DNA of 64,000 nt, from contig CM034112.1 of assembly GCA_019914945.1 (NCBI GenBank), forward strand, positions 2,441,001 to 2,505,000, written 5' to 3'. This DNA is from Typha latifolia. Its lineage: Eukaryota; Streptophyta; Magnoliopsida; Poales; Typhaceae. Positions 24,595-34,184 of this stretch are shown here, piece after piece (the first letter of the stretch is position 1; each line of letters begins with the position of its first letter). The notes under the pieces were generated by a model. That model did no database searches. It saw only the letters and a program-made list of their open reading frames with translations, and was not told the origin of the DNA. The position numbers were made by a program, and so were the translations under genes.

Positions 24595-25271
24595 TTTTTT
24601 GGTAAAGAAAAAAGATGCAAAAATATATTAGGTATGTGAGAGGATACATGCAGTAAACTATCCAAACTGATGGGGATTGAGTCAATCTCCCTACCAAGGT
24701 GGCTAACCAGTTAGTTAGTGTCCCTAAGACAGTGGGAGACAAAGGCTTCTGAATCACAAGATAAAGATAGAAGATATCTCAAAAGAGGTGGTTGAATCTG
24801 ATGGCTAAGAATGTTGGTAAGCACTTCAAAATTAGCTTTGTTGGGAGTAAGGTTTAACCAACTCTCTCCCATGGGACTTTTAAGAGGCCTCTTGTTTTCG
24901 GAAAAGTTTAAAAGTTAGAGTTTAAGGTATCGTTTGTTCGTTCTGAGTTTAGCGACCCTCTCGAAACTTGTTCAGAAACTCTTAAACGGCTGCAATAACT
25001 AAATAAATTTTATTTATTTTTATATCTAATTAAATTTATTTTTTAAAAATTTAAAATTTAAACTAATTCAATTTGAAACTTAAGATTTTATAAAACAAAA
25101 TTTCAGAGGACAATTAATAGAATCAGCTTGGTGACAATAAAGAATGTCATCAACAAACATATGTTGACATATTTTGCCATCCCTATTAATGTTAAGATCA
25201 TCTAGCACACCGCTATCAATCTCTGCATTGAGAAGAGCATAGAATAAACAGATAACGTATTCTCTTGACAT
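24595..25271 (-). pseudogene. Broken LINE relic: reverse-transcriptase fragment and RNase H tail
   Basis: On the minus strand 25271-25080 reads with GKICQHMFVDDILYCHQAD, in which FVDDIL is the catalytic box of plant LINE reverse transcriptases (usually FADDIL or FVDDIL after SH-L). It is preceded by a stretch that fits the usual LFYALLNAEID...L region. Further along the minus strand, about 24760-24600, the frame RDTN*LVSHLGREIDSIPIS resembles the end of a LINE RNase H domain (N-x-x-A-x-x-L-x-x-x-G). The two pieces are only some 300 bases apart, whereas an intact element has about 2 kb between them. This suggests an internal deletion. The RT match is fair; the RNase H match is weaker. Confidence 0.45.
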
Positions 25272-25865
25272 AAACCATAAGAAAGAAAAGTAAAGTAAAG
25301 GAGGGCCACTTAGCGAGAAAGAAAGAAAGAAAGAAAAAAGCTCATTAAAGCAATGTGATCTTGATGTGCTAATGTTCTTTATCTGCTTACGTCTACCAAA
25401 GAAGCTGATATTGAAATTGAAAAGATTATATTGCCACCAATCGAAACGAAAACGTATAAGAAAAAAAATAAAAAATGGTCACATACTACGTATAACCAAC
25501 CATATCATCCAAATTTGAACCATAGATTTATTAGGGTTTGGATTCTTGCAGACTTTTCATCGTGATTATAGAATAAAGGGTCACTGTTTATGAATAAATG
25601 ACACCTTATTCATGATTTATAGTGAAACACTATTCGAAGACGTAACCATGCTTTAAGTTGACATCGGTAATTACCACAATACCTTTAGGATAATTAAACA
25701 TTAATCCACGTATCCAGGAATAGAGCAGACTTATTCCATTTTTTATTTTTTGGCAAATAGCCCGAAGGCAAAATAAAAGAACCGAGTTAGTTTTGCTACT
25801 TTTGTACACCTCCCCTCATCGCTAAAATTAGCAATAATTACAACAATAACATCAAACACGCCTAT

Positions 25866-26237
25866 CTACTCCTCTTCTCTCCTCCTCTTTCTCCGCTGCT
25901 GAGAGTTCCCGCGTGATCCAATCGGAGCCGTCGCAGCGTAGATCGAACGGATCGAACGGTACCGCCTCTTCCTCCTCCATGGCCCTTCCATCTCGATCAC
26001 TTCCTCCTCCTTTTCGCCTTCCGTCGCGTTCACGGACGAGGCCGAGAGGGACACCGCCGACCTCCCGGGCTGCTCCGACTCGCCGCTGCTCTCGCCGAGT
26101 TGGACGAGTTGCGCCGCGGCCGCGATCTCGCTGGCGGTGAAGAGGTCGAGGAGACGACGGGAGGAGGAAGACGATATCGAGATCGGGATCGGGATCGGGA
26201 TCGGGTGGTGGTGAGGTAAGAAGTGCTCGACCTCCAT
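25866..26237 (-). CDS. Unknown small plant protein, copy 1 of a duplicated pair
   Basis: A single exon of 123 residues on the minus strand, ATG at 26237 and stop TAG at 25866-25868. I do not know a named family for it. Two blocks are shared with the gene at 29199-29591: residues about 32-50, LFTASEIAAAAQLVQLGES, and residues about 87-108, WRRKRRYRSIRSIYAATAPI. Between them is a variable acidic and Ser-rich linker. The N-terminus has a PIPIPIPISIS repeat encoded by a GGGATC-type repeat, and the C-terminus is very basic (RRKRRREEE). Arg-rich blocks suggest nuclear location. No signal peptide or membrane segment. A TATA-like ATATATAAATAT lies on the minus strand about 120 bases upstream (near 26357-26369). 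GC-rich coding in an AT-rich area supports a true gene. The alanine-rich AAAAQLVQL helix might be a protein contact, which is only a guess. Confidence 0.7.
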   Translation of the reverse strand: MEVEHFLPHHHPIPIPIPISISSSSSRRLLDLFTASEIAAAAQLVQLGESSGESEQPGRSAVSLSASSVNATEGEKEEEVIEMEGPWRRKRRYRSIRSIYAATAPIGSRGNSQQRRKRRREEE

Positions 26238-26382
26238 CTCTTTTGCTATCGATCTAAACTCTCGGTTGCTTTTTTGCTTCGATTTCTATTTTTGGGATGC
26301 GTTCGCGTTTTCCCACAATCCTACGGTTGCTTGCGATGGTATGATATGGAGTTTATATTTATATATGTGTGGGTGTGGATTT

Positions 26383-26430
26383 GGAAACCGACTCGGAGAA
26401 GGATCCGCGTTACGGTGTCCCGCGGGTACT
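26383..26430 (-). promoter_or_regulatory. Upstream block shared with the second paralogue (copy 1)
   Basis: Plus-strand words GGAAACCGACT, then CGTTACGGTGTCCCGCGGGT recur at 29769-29817 with a few changes. Each copy lies roughly 150-200 bases upstream of one of the two related minus-strand genes and just beyond its TATA-like sequence. This marks it as promoter sequence kept after duplication. Confidence 0.6.
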
Positions 26431-27889
26431 CTTCCCTTATAATTTCCTCCTCTTTATTTTAGTGCGCGCTGTTGACCGTTGGTGACGAGAGCGTTGCTTC
26501 GCGAATAAAAAATCGTCACGCAGAATTACATTAGTCTGTTAATGGAGTTGACGTCAGCGGAGGGCGGAGTCGTTTCTGAATTAATTTGGATCAAGTTTAA
26601 TGTCAGCTTTGACTCAAGCTTGAATCCAACGAAGTTGGAATTAAGAAATTTTTGATTTAATTTTTCTTTAAATTTGTGTGATTAGGAAAACTTTCATCTA
26701 AAACCCTTTAAAACTCAATATTTCTTCTGAGACCATAGTACAAGTGGAATTATGTTAACATATGATAAGTTGGTGTACTTATATTTTAAATTGATATCTG
26801 TTAATTGGATCAACAACAAGCCCCAAATTCGGGTTGCGCAATCCACCGTATAGTGCTTGACTTTAAACATCTGCATTCTATGTATCTTTGGATCAAATTA
26901 GGATTCACTAGCCAGTGCAACTATACCGACTTCTCAAGTGAACAATTGGAAGTAATTTGTAGTCCGACCTAAATCCATAACAATAATCTATAGATATATA
27001 TCGATGCTATTGGTTTGGATTTTTAAATAACACTATATTTTCTTTGTTTAACCCATATCATACTGGTATATCATGGGCTAATTTATGTGTTCAAATTTTG
27101 AGCCTCGGCCAAGAATGAATTGAACCTTTAATGAATGAAAACGTACAATTTATCTCTTTAGCTATCTAAAATATAACAAGTTGTATAGATAAATATCACC
27201 GTACGTTTTATTTTTTATTATTATCTACAGCCTATCATACTGATATTTACTATTCAATCTTGTATTTTGATTTTAATGTCTCAAAACCATCGTGCCATTA
27301 GTTTGGTTAACTATGAATTATTGTATAGGTAAGTAAAGATAACTTTAAATACAAAATTATCGTAAATCCTTGAATAAATTCTTTTAGTAAGAGGCAAAAA
27401 TAATGGATGACTAAATTTTAAAGTCAAATATAAAGTATCTTAATTTTTTTTAATTCAAAAAGTAAGAAAATATTCTCTATTTTGTTAACTACTTTTATGA
27501 TGAAATTAATCTTAGATGTTTTTGAGGTATTGTAGGTAAATTGTAAGGGCAGTGTAGAATGTAAATTACTTAACTTTTTGTTTCTAAAAAAACAAAATGT
27601 TCTCTATATGAGCAGCTATTAGGTAAAATTAATTCATGAGATTTTTAAGATATTAAAATAAAATAAGGAGTCAAATGATAAATATAATAGGATGAATTAT
27701 ATTTAAAATATATAATAGGGTATTTTGATAATTTAAGAAAATTCTAAATTATATTTTCTCTTACACGACTGAGAGATGTCATTCATTCCTATTGGCTTTG
27801 AGACTATTAAGACAAATATAACCCTAAAACTAAATAGGATAGTGGGAGTTGATCTTAACGGATGCTAATGCATGTGTTTTATTGGCAGG

Positions 27890-28400
27890 AGGTGATCCGT
27901 GCAATAGGGTTGGAGTCAGTTATTCTAAAGCTTGAGCTCTACGGATAGCCAAGATAAGAGCTAAAGAGTATGGATTCCTTAGCATGGTTTTTGTAATTGA
28001 TTTCTAAAGCTTGGGCTCTACGGATAGCCAAGATAAGAGCTAAAGAGTATGGATTCCTTAGTATGGTTTTTAAAATTGATTCTCAGACCCTTATTCAACT
28101 TCTTAATCAACAATTCAACCCATGGAAACTCTGAATGCGCTAGCGATCAGCACATTAGGGGAGTACTTGCCCGATGACATCCAATATTTGATTTAGAATT
28201 TCAACGATCTGAACATAAAATATATTTATAAGAAGGCAAATGATACTGATCACTAGTTGGTAAACTATTGTAAATGTAAAAATGTTATTTTTTAGTGGGA
28301 CGACGAGACTCAGGAATGTTTGAGTTCCATGTATTATTCCCGAGGCTGCTAGAATATTTTTTTAAGCTTCTGGCTTTTTTATAATGAATTTTATTTTGTG
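27890..28400 (+). pseudogene. Degenerate RNase H-like domain of a LINE
   Basis: One frame, broken by stops, gives ALRIAKIRAKEYGFLSMVF, then IDSQTLIQLLNQQFNPWKL, then AISTLGEYLPDDIQYLI. The pattern of ALR.A...A...G followed by I-D-S-x-x-L-I and PW.L is that of the RNase H-like domain at the end of plant LINEs. An internal 79-bp tandem duplication (see next entry) shows decay after insertion. Confidence 0.55.
27923..28080 (+). repeat. 79-bp tandem duplication within the RNase H relic
   Basis: TTCTAAAGCTTGAGCTCTAC begins at 27923 and TTCTAAAGCTTGGGCTCTAC at 28002. The two units stay nearly identical to their ends (GGTTTTTGTAATTGAT versus GGTTTTTAAAATTGAT). Confidence 0.9.
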
Positions 28401-29198
28401 AAAAAAAAAATGTCTTTCATAAAATAAATTTTTTTAAAATAAAGTTTAGAACAAAAACACCGGGAGACAAGTCACGTTCCTAGTAGTTCCCATGTACTTG
28501 CTTGTCCTTCTCAACCATTCACATTCAAAGGTGAACACTAGATTATTTGCATTTAAAATTATTAATTATTAAACTTTTCAAGGACATTTTACATGGTAAA
28601 AAAAATCAATATCACCAATACTAGTCCACTGAGTCTTATAGAGATAATTATACTGAAACACACAATTTTTTTTTTTTTTTTACTTTTGGAGGTATTAATA
28701 GAAGATATCAAATAATTATTTTATCCTAAATTTTACTTTATAAAAAAATAAAAATAAAAATAAAAATAAACAGGGTCCGGGTTTATCTATCACCAGAATA
28801 TGGTTATTTTGAAACAAAGCAAATAAATAACTAACAAAAAAGTTATTTTAAAATTTTTTATAGCTAAATGGATTAAATGTGTTATAAAAGATAAATATAA
28901 AATAGACAAAAATTTAAAGAGTCTAAGTGCAATTATACCATTCTTACATAAGAAACAATCAGCTTACAAACATAATAAGAGGTTAACTTGAACTGCATTG
29001 TTACGCAATTCAAAACTTCTAAAAATTGCATCCATGCATACAAAGAAAATTCAATTTTCCATTTTTTTTTTCTTCTAGTCGTTCTCATAATCTAATCCTA
29101 TCGGTAACCTTTGTACACTTTTCACCCTAAACTTACCGGCCGGTGCTACGACACAGAAAAACGAGAAGCCCCCAAATGTACATCAAAACTACGAATAA

Positions 29199-29591
29199 TT
29201 ACAACCCGAGCCCGCCCCGTTCCATCTCTCCTCTTCTTCCTCCTCTCTCCCTCTTCTCGCGACGCTTAGCGTCACCGCCTTCTCCGATCGGAGCCGTCGC
29301 TGCGTACAGAACAGCCATCGAACGGTACCTCTTCCTCCTCCTCGGTGTACTCCCCATCTCGTCTTCTTCCTCCAGATCAAGCGGCCGCGGCGGCGGAGGA
29401 GAACACCGCGTGTTCACCGATCGAGGCGAGGAGGTGCCTCTCTCGAATTCCCCCGTGGAGTTACCGCTGCCGCTGCCGCTGCCGCTGCCGCTCTCGCTGA
29501 GCTGCACGAGATTGGCCGCGGCCAAGAGCTCGGAGGCGGTGAAGTTACCGAGGCGGATCTGGCAGGGAGGTAACCACAACTCATTTTCCAT
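29199..29591 (-). CDS. Unknown small plant protein, copy 2 of a duplicated pair
   Basis: A single exon of 130 residues, minus strand, ATG at 29591 and TAA at 29199-29201. It is related to the gene 3 kb to the left. Shared blocks are residues about 17-34, FTASELLAAANLVQLSES, and residues about 84-103, RRRKRYRSMAVLYAATAPIG. Both proteins also start ME-x-E with LP at residues 7-8. The linker here includes GSGSGSGSG (from a CCGCTG repeat), PPPP and an acidic EEEDE stretch. The C-terminus is basic and Gly-rich with no match to copy 1, so it has drifted. A TATAAAAA on the minus strand lies about 125 bases upstream (near 29713-29721). Function unknown. Two conserved blocks around a free linker suggest purifying selection on two contact sites. 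Confidence 0.7.
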   Translation of the reverse strand: MENELWLPPCQIRLGNFTASELLAAANLVQLSESGSGSGSGSGNSTGEFERGTSSPRSVNTRCSPPPPRPLDLEEEDEMGSTPRRRKRYRSMAVLYAATAPIGEGGDAKRREKRERGGRRGEMERGGLGL

Positions 29592-30985
29592 TTGCTTTCT
29601 CTTCTCTTCTCTTCTCTTCTCTCGTCTTCTTGGTGACGGTTGCGGGGGGAGAGAGATGGGAGAGGTTTCGATGGTAATGTATGGTGTGTTCTAGGGTATT
29701 CTGGGGATTTTCTTTTTATATTCTTATTCGGGTGGGGGGTTGAGGATTTCCGAGTGCGAGTAGTACTAGGAAACCGACTTATAGAAGTATTCGTGTTACG
29801 GTGTCTCGCGGGTGCCCTTTAATTCTCATCGGCTCTGGTGACCGTTGTGATCTAGTGTACTTCAAGCGAATATGGGCTCGCCACGTGGGCCGCTTTGTCG
29901 CCTTGATGCCATTGGTGATAAGCATGGGGTTCGCGTTCATGGATGGTGAGTTAGCAAAAGCTAACAGTAGGCATCGAGATTAACTTAGGGCTGAGGATTA
30001 AAGACGGATCTAATCATCTAAAAAAGAATTACTTCATTAGTTGTTATTGGATCACTATTGGATCCCAAACTAAGATTTAAATAGGTTTGAGACTTGAGAG
30101 CATGTGGGCTTGGGCCCTGGCAATCATTATTTGTTTTCGGGTAAAAGGCTTGCGGGTTTTTTTTTTCTTTATATTTACCAAACTAGGCTTCTTCACTAGC
30201 TTAAAATACATAAATATGTTATTTTTTAATACATAAATCAAGTCTAAATAGCTTGGTTTAGACTTGATTTGAAATAGGCTTGAATTTTGCTTGTCAAATG
30301 GTTCAAAAATAAACTCAAACTCAAAATAAGTTCGAATTATAATTAATCAATTCAAGCTCAATCCTTTGGCTTAGGCTCTAAATTTCAAGCCAAGTTTGAA
30401 CTGCACCCAAGAGTGGCTATGTTCGCAAAAAAAGCCTAGTTTGGTTAATGGAAAAAACACAATTTTCTTGTTTGTTTGGGTCTCCACAAATTTGATTTAG
30501 TGCTTTTAGATAACTACTACTGCCCATGCCATTCTTCCAATTAAAGTGCCTCTTGTAGTTGTATTAATCTCATTAAATCTCATCTAATGATTTCATTAAA
30601 TTTTCAAGAACCATCTGAAGGCTAGGGGAAAACATTTAAATATATCTTCTTCTATTTTCTTCATTTGATTTTGGTTTCAAGGAAGAGCTCTTCACATACT
30701 TTCTATGGATTGAACAATAATTCTTAGCTCAGAAGTAACCGAGATTATTTATTATAACACCCATTCCCATTTGGTAGGCCCCAATCAACATTTATATTTT
30801 ACAAAAGACAACCAGAAACCCTCTTGTTTTTGGACTTTGAACAAGTCTATGAGGGCAATAAGCAATTAGCTTGGAGCTTTAAATTCTACAAATAGCAATC
30901 ATGCTCATCCCTGCATCATCATACCCCTCTCAACTTCATCTTGTCTCCAATGTCTCAGGCCTCCTTCCCCTATCCATCAAAATCC
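29592..30985. other. Divergent spacer between paralogue 2 and phytocyanin
   Basis: A TTCTC microsatellite lies at 29599-29622, in the leader of paralogue 2. Two short plus-strand ORFs (29640-29822 and 29801-29983) have no known motif and overlap the shared upstream block, so I do not call them. Bases 30090-30420 carry AAGCTTGAA and GCACCCAAG words at the ends that resemble worn hAT-type ends. The last 250 bases are the phytocyanin promoter; a CTTTAAATTC near 30878 could serve as its TATA box. Confidence 0.4.
29769..29817 (-). promoter_or_regulatory. Upstream block shared with the first paralogue (copy 2)
   Basis: Plus-strand GGAAACCGACTTATAGAAG, then CGTGTTACGGTGTCTCGCGG matches 26383-26430. 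A further GACCGTTG word follows both copies (near 26471 and 29836). Position relative to the gene is alike in both places. Confidence 0.6.
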
Positions 30986-31719
30986 ATGATATCTTATCTT
31001 CTCATCTCCATATTAGCTCTCTTCTCTTCCTACCATGTGATAGCCATAGACTACATAGTCGGCGACGAGGATGGCTGGTCCACCGGAGTCAACTACCTTC
31101 TCTGGTCGGAGAAGTACAACTTCACCGTCGGCGATTCTCTCGGTTAGTTCATGATCACTAATCATATCTCATGGCTCACCATTAAAATAGCTAGGGATTT
31201 TCTTTTTACATAATTGCCATTATGTTCTTGAAAAAATCATAATTGTCACGAGCCCATTGAGTTGCTGCACTTAAATCTAACGAATTATAGTTGAAAACAA
31301 CAATTCAATTAAGCCACTGGTTTAAGTAATCGATCTGGGTTGCAGTTTTTAACTATGTCAAGGGCCAGCACGACGTGCAGCGAGTGACGCAGGACACGTA
31401 TCGATCGTGCGATGCGAGGTCGGGAGTCTTCGACCTCTATAGCAGCGGCCGCGATCGCGTGAACCTCACGGCGGAGATGAGTTACTGGTTTATATGCAAT
31501 GTAAAGGGGCACTGCCTGGGAGGCATGAAGTTTGGAATCAGTGTGGGTGCTGCGAGAGCTGAGGGTGGAAGCGGCAATTCGTCGAACACCAACGGTGCAG
31601 GGTTGCCGCCGCCGCCGCCGCCGCCGCCGCCGGGCAATGGAGGTGCGGGAGATGGCACAGCGTGGAGGAGGTGGTTGGTGCTAGGGTTGACATTTTGGGT
31701 GATCCAATTTTTAAGGTAG
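30986..31719 (+). CDS. Phytocyanin (blue copper / early nodulin-like protein) with GPI-type tail
   Basis: Exons 30986-31142 and 31346-31719 give 176 residues. Starting at ATG 30986 yields a clean signal peptide (MISYLLISILALFSSYHVIA) before the mature IDYIVGDEDGWSTGVNYLLW. Upstream in-frame ATGs at 30941 and 30950 would add up to 15 residues and are less likely. The plastocyanin-like domain keeps all four type-1 copper ligands: His in GQHDV, Cys in YWFICN, His in KGHC and Met in GGMKF. The disulfide pair is SCD and GHC. The ligand Met, not Gln, places it nearer uclacyanins or plantacyanins than stellacyanins. A Gly/Ser/Asn linker and nine prolines follow. It ends in a hydrophobic stretch, WLVLGLTFWVIQFL, as in GPI-anchored members. 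Thus probably at the plasma-membrane outer face, with a redox or structural role. The single intron after GDSL is the family position. Confidence 0.9.
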
Positions 31720-34184
31720 TGAATAGTGATGGAGAATAATACTGAGGAGGTTTCCATTTGTTTAATTTGAACTATGCTGTATTCTTCGATAATGTAGTTT
31801 ATTCGTTTGTTAGTGAGCTTGGCTCGAGTTAGCTTAATTATTTAAAATTATAATTATAATGTATCCTTCCTAGCTACAATATTTACACATTTTAAGAGGT
31901 GAGTAGATATAAAAATAATTCTCATTATATTATAAAATTTGAGCTGAGTTCAGCAGCCTTGTAAACGAGCGAGCTATTTTGACAGCCATAATAACAACCG
32001 TGTTAATTGCAGTTGATAATAGAGGTGATCAAATAGTGCAGATGGGTCATATATCGTTGTCAAATTAATTAACAACTGCCTTAAAACATAGAAGATGGTG
32101 GCTGGTGAATGTTTTTCTGTGTGAAAACTTCCCCTTTGGACAGTAAAATTCTATCTTTAACCCTACGACTTTATGGAAACTAAAGTGTTTAGTGTGATGG
32201 TAGCCTTGCCAATTGGCATTAAATAATGGATTATATCTTGTCTTCATGCTGGTTAAGATGATGTAATCTTTCACCCACTGCCCATTATATATGAAGGAAA
32301 CTATTATATAGAATATTGTTTTCTAGTATAATCCAAGATTTTTTTTGTGGAAATTTTTTAAATTATACCCTACATTTCAATGATTTTTTTTTATTAACAG
32401 CGTCTTTGAGGTATCTATAATAGTCTTTCTTTCCTATAAATTTTATATCTCAGTAAGTTAACAAAATAATTTTTCAATAGAAGTATTCCTCTCCGGACAC
32501 TAAATTAACTTTTAAAATACCAAAAATATCGTTGTCTGTCTTTTTTCTCATTTCATTTCACTCCTAAAAAACCCATGCTTAATGCACTATTACAAAATCT
32601 AAACATTTTTACCACTATTTTTAGAGGTATTTTAGTAAATTTGATTAGGTTGGAAAGTGTTTTAGGGGGTGTTTTTTTTTTGTAATTTTATATGTAGAGT
32701 TAAATAACCCATAGCCTAAGATTAATGATGGTTAGTTGAATTAATGGTAAGTTGTGATATGAAGATTTTGGGCAAAAAGGATTGATTGAATTACAAAATC
32801 ACTAAAATATGGTGTTATTTAAGTAAGATTTGCTACATTGACTTCAACTAAAATAATATTTGGGATTTTTGCATAATAGTCAATAAAAAATTTTTAAATC
32901 AGAAAAGTCATTTTTTTTTCTTCAAAATAGTATAATTGCTATTAAACTTATTGAACTCTTTTAGAAATGACATTCCACTGTTAAATTTAACTCATTAGAG
33001 TTAAAACTAAATTTAGATTAATAACAAAGTTATATTATCTTTATGTAAATTACTTAAAATAGTTTTAAAGTTATCTATTGTTAGCCCTTAATCTTGTTTA
33101 TTTGTGAACAGAAATTCAGTATGATATATATTACTACTCTAAATTTTAAGAGAAAAAAAAGAGTATTCCAGACAAAATATTATCATAATAATAATTTTAA
33201 AAGATTCAAAAGATTTCAATGATAATTATAATATTTTGAAGAATGCAATGACAATTACAATATTATTTTTTTTAAAATTCAGTGATAATTATGAAAATAA
33301 AATCCATAGTATTTTTACTCAACAAAAGTTGTCAGTTATTGGGCCAGGACTACCAAATGCAGATTGGCAGAGGATCATTTCTGCATTTTGACTTTGACTT
33401 TTCAAAGCAAACATTGAGAATAAAAAACTATATATATAAAAGATAGAGAATGTATGCAAGCAACCAATGCCTACATGACCTCATAGGAACTAATTAAGTA
33501 TATAATTACAATTATTGACTCCAAATTATTATAAAGTTATAACCCTTCTTCTCTTCTCCATCTATATTAGCCATGGGATCTCCTCCCTTCACTCTTTACA
33601 GTTGGAGATGCTCAAAGTATGTAAAATTATTCCTCTTTCACTTCTCTTCTAACTATATTTACTACCTAATAATTTAAGTTTTCTAATCAACTGGTTATAT
33701 AACATAGTATATTTTTACATATAGACTTAGTTTTAGTTGACTATATATATGAGTGGTTTTTTGGCATAGCAATGTAATATAATCTAAGTCTACTTTATTA
33801 TCCAACTTTGTTATCCACCTCTAAAGCTAAGTGCTTGGATAAGCGAAACCTCGGATAAGTCTAGAACTCATCAACATCCAAACAAAAAAAATAAAAGCTA
33901 GAGAATAGAATCACCACAACTCTACGGATATGATTCTAAGATCACAGGGAATAAAATCACAAGGACAACTGCTCATAAGAGATATCCTCCATGCACCAAA
34001 AGCTGCATAGGATAAGATCCCTTTTCCTGGCTCAACTACCAACCATCCACAAATTTTCTTCCAAACAAAAGAGAGAATAATGTAGATATTTAATAGTCAT
34101 GCATGTGAATAATCTCACCTTAGATTATTATTTAACACTAACTTATCTATTCATATTAGATTATTATTATTGTTATTAATTATA
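31720..34184. other. AT-rich spacer with MITE
   Basis: The interval lies between the stops of convergent genes (phytocyanin and the bHLH gene). It holds a MITE at 32862-33304 (listed) and AT-rich unique DNA. Bases 31810-31990 show GAGCTTGGCTCGAG and AAACGAGCGAGCT words, which look like hAT-type end sequence. No gene was seen. Confidence 0.5.
32862..33304. mobile_element. MITE-like element, family with ATAATTGTCACTGAA ends (copy 1)
   Basis: The left end GGGATTTTTGCATAATAGTC pairs with the right end, whose reverse complement is GGATTTTATTTTCATAATTA then TCACTGAATTTTAAA. The interior is AT-rich and non-coding. Related ends occur at 38554-38847 and 42659-42996. Confidence 0.5.

Larger units (their letters stand above)
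22960..25865. other. Peroxidase promoter and AT-rich spacer with LINE remnants
   Basis: The first few hundred bases are the peroxidase promoter. Bases 23200-24350 are AT-rich and gene-free. A CT run and an AAAT microsatellite (AAATAAATAAATAAAT) sit at about 24390-24421. LINE remnants at about 24595-25271 are listed separately. Bases 25270-25860 hold AAAG repeats (25317-25336) and no gene. Confidence 0.5.
26431..29198. other. AT-rich spacer between the two paralogues, with an RNase H relic
   Basis: Bases 26520-27880 are AT-rich with no gene; several words such as AAATTTTAAAGTCAAATATA recur near 27410 and 42080, marking dispersed repeats. The RNase H relic and its 79-bp duplication at 27880-28400 are listed apart. 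An AAAAT microsatellite run sits at 28743-28770. Nothing else was recognised up to 29140. Confidence 0.5.

Noticed and set aside
29640..29983. Two plus-strand ORFs upstream of paralogue 2
   Set aside because: They overlap the shared upstream block but their reading frames are not preserved in the copy at 26.4 kb, so the conservation is not coding.
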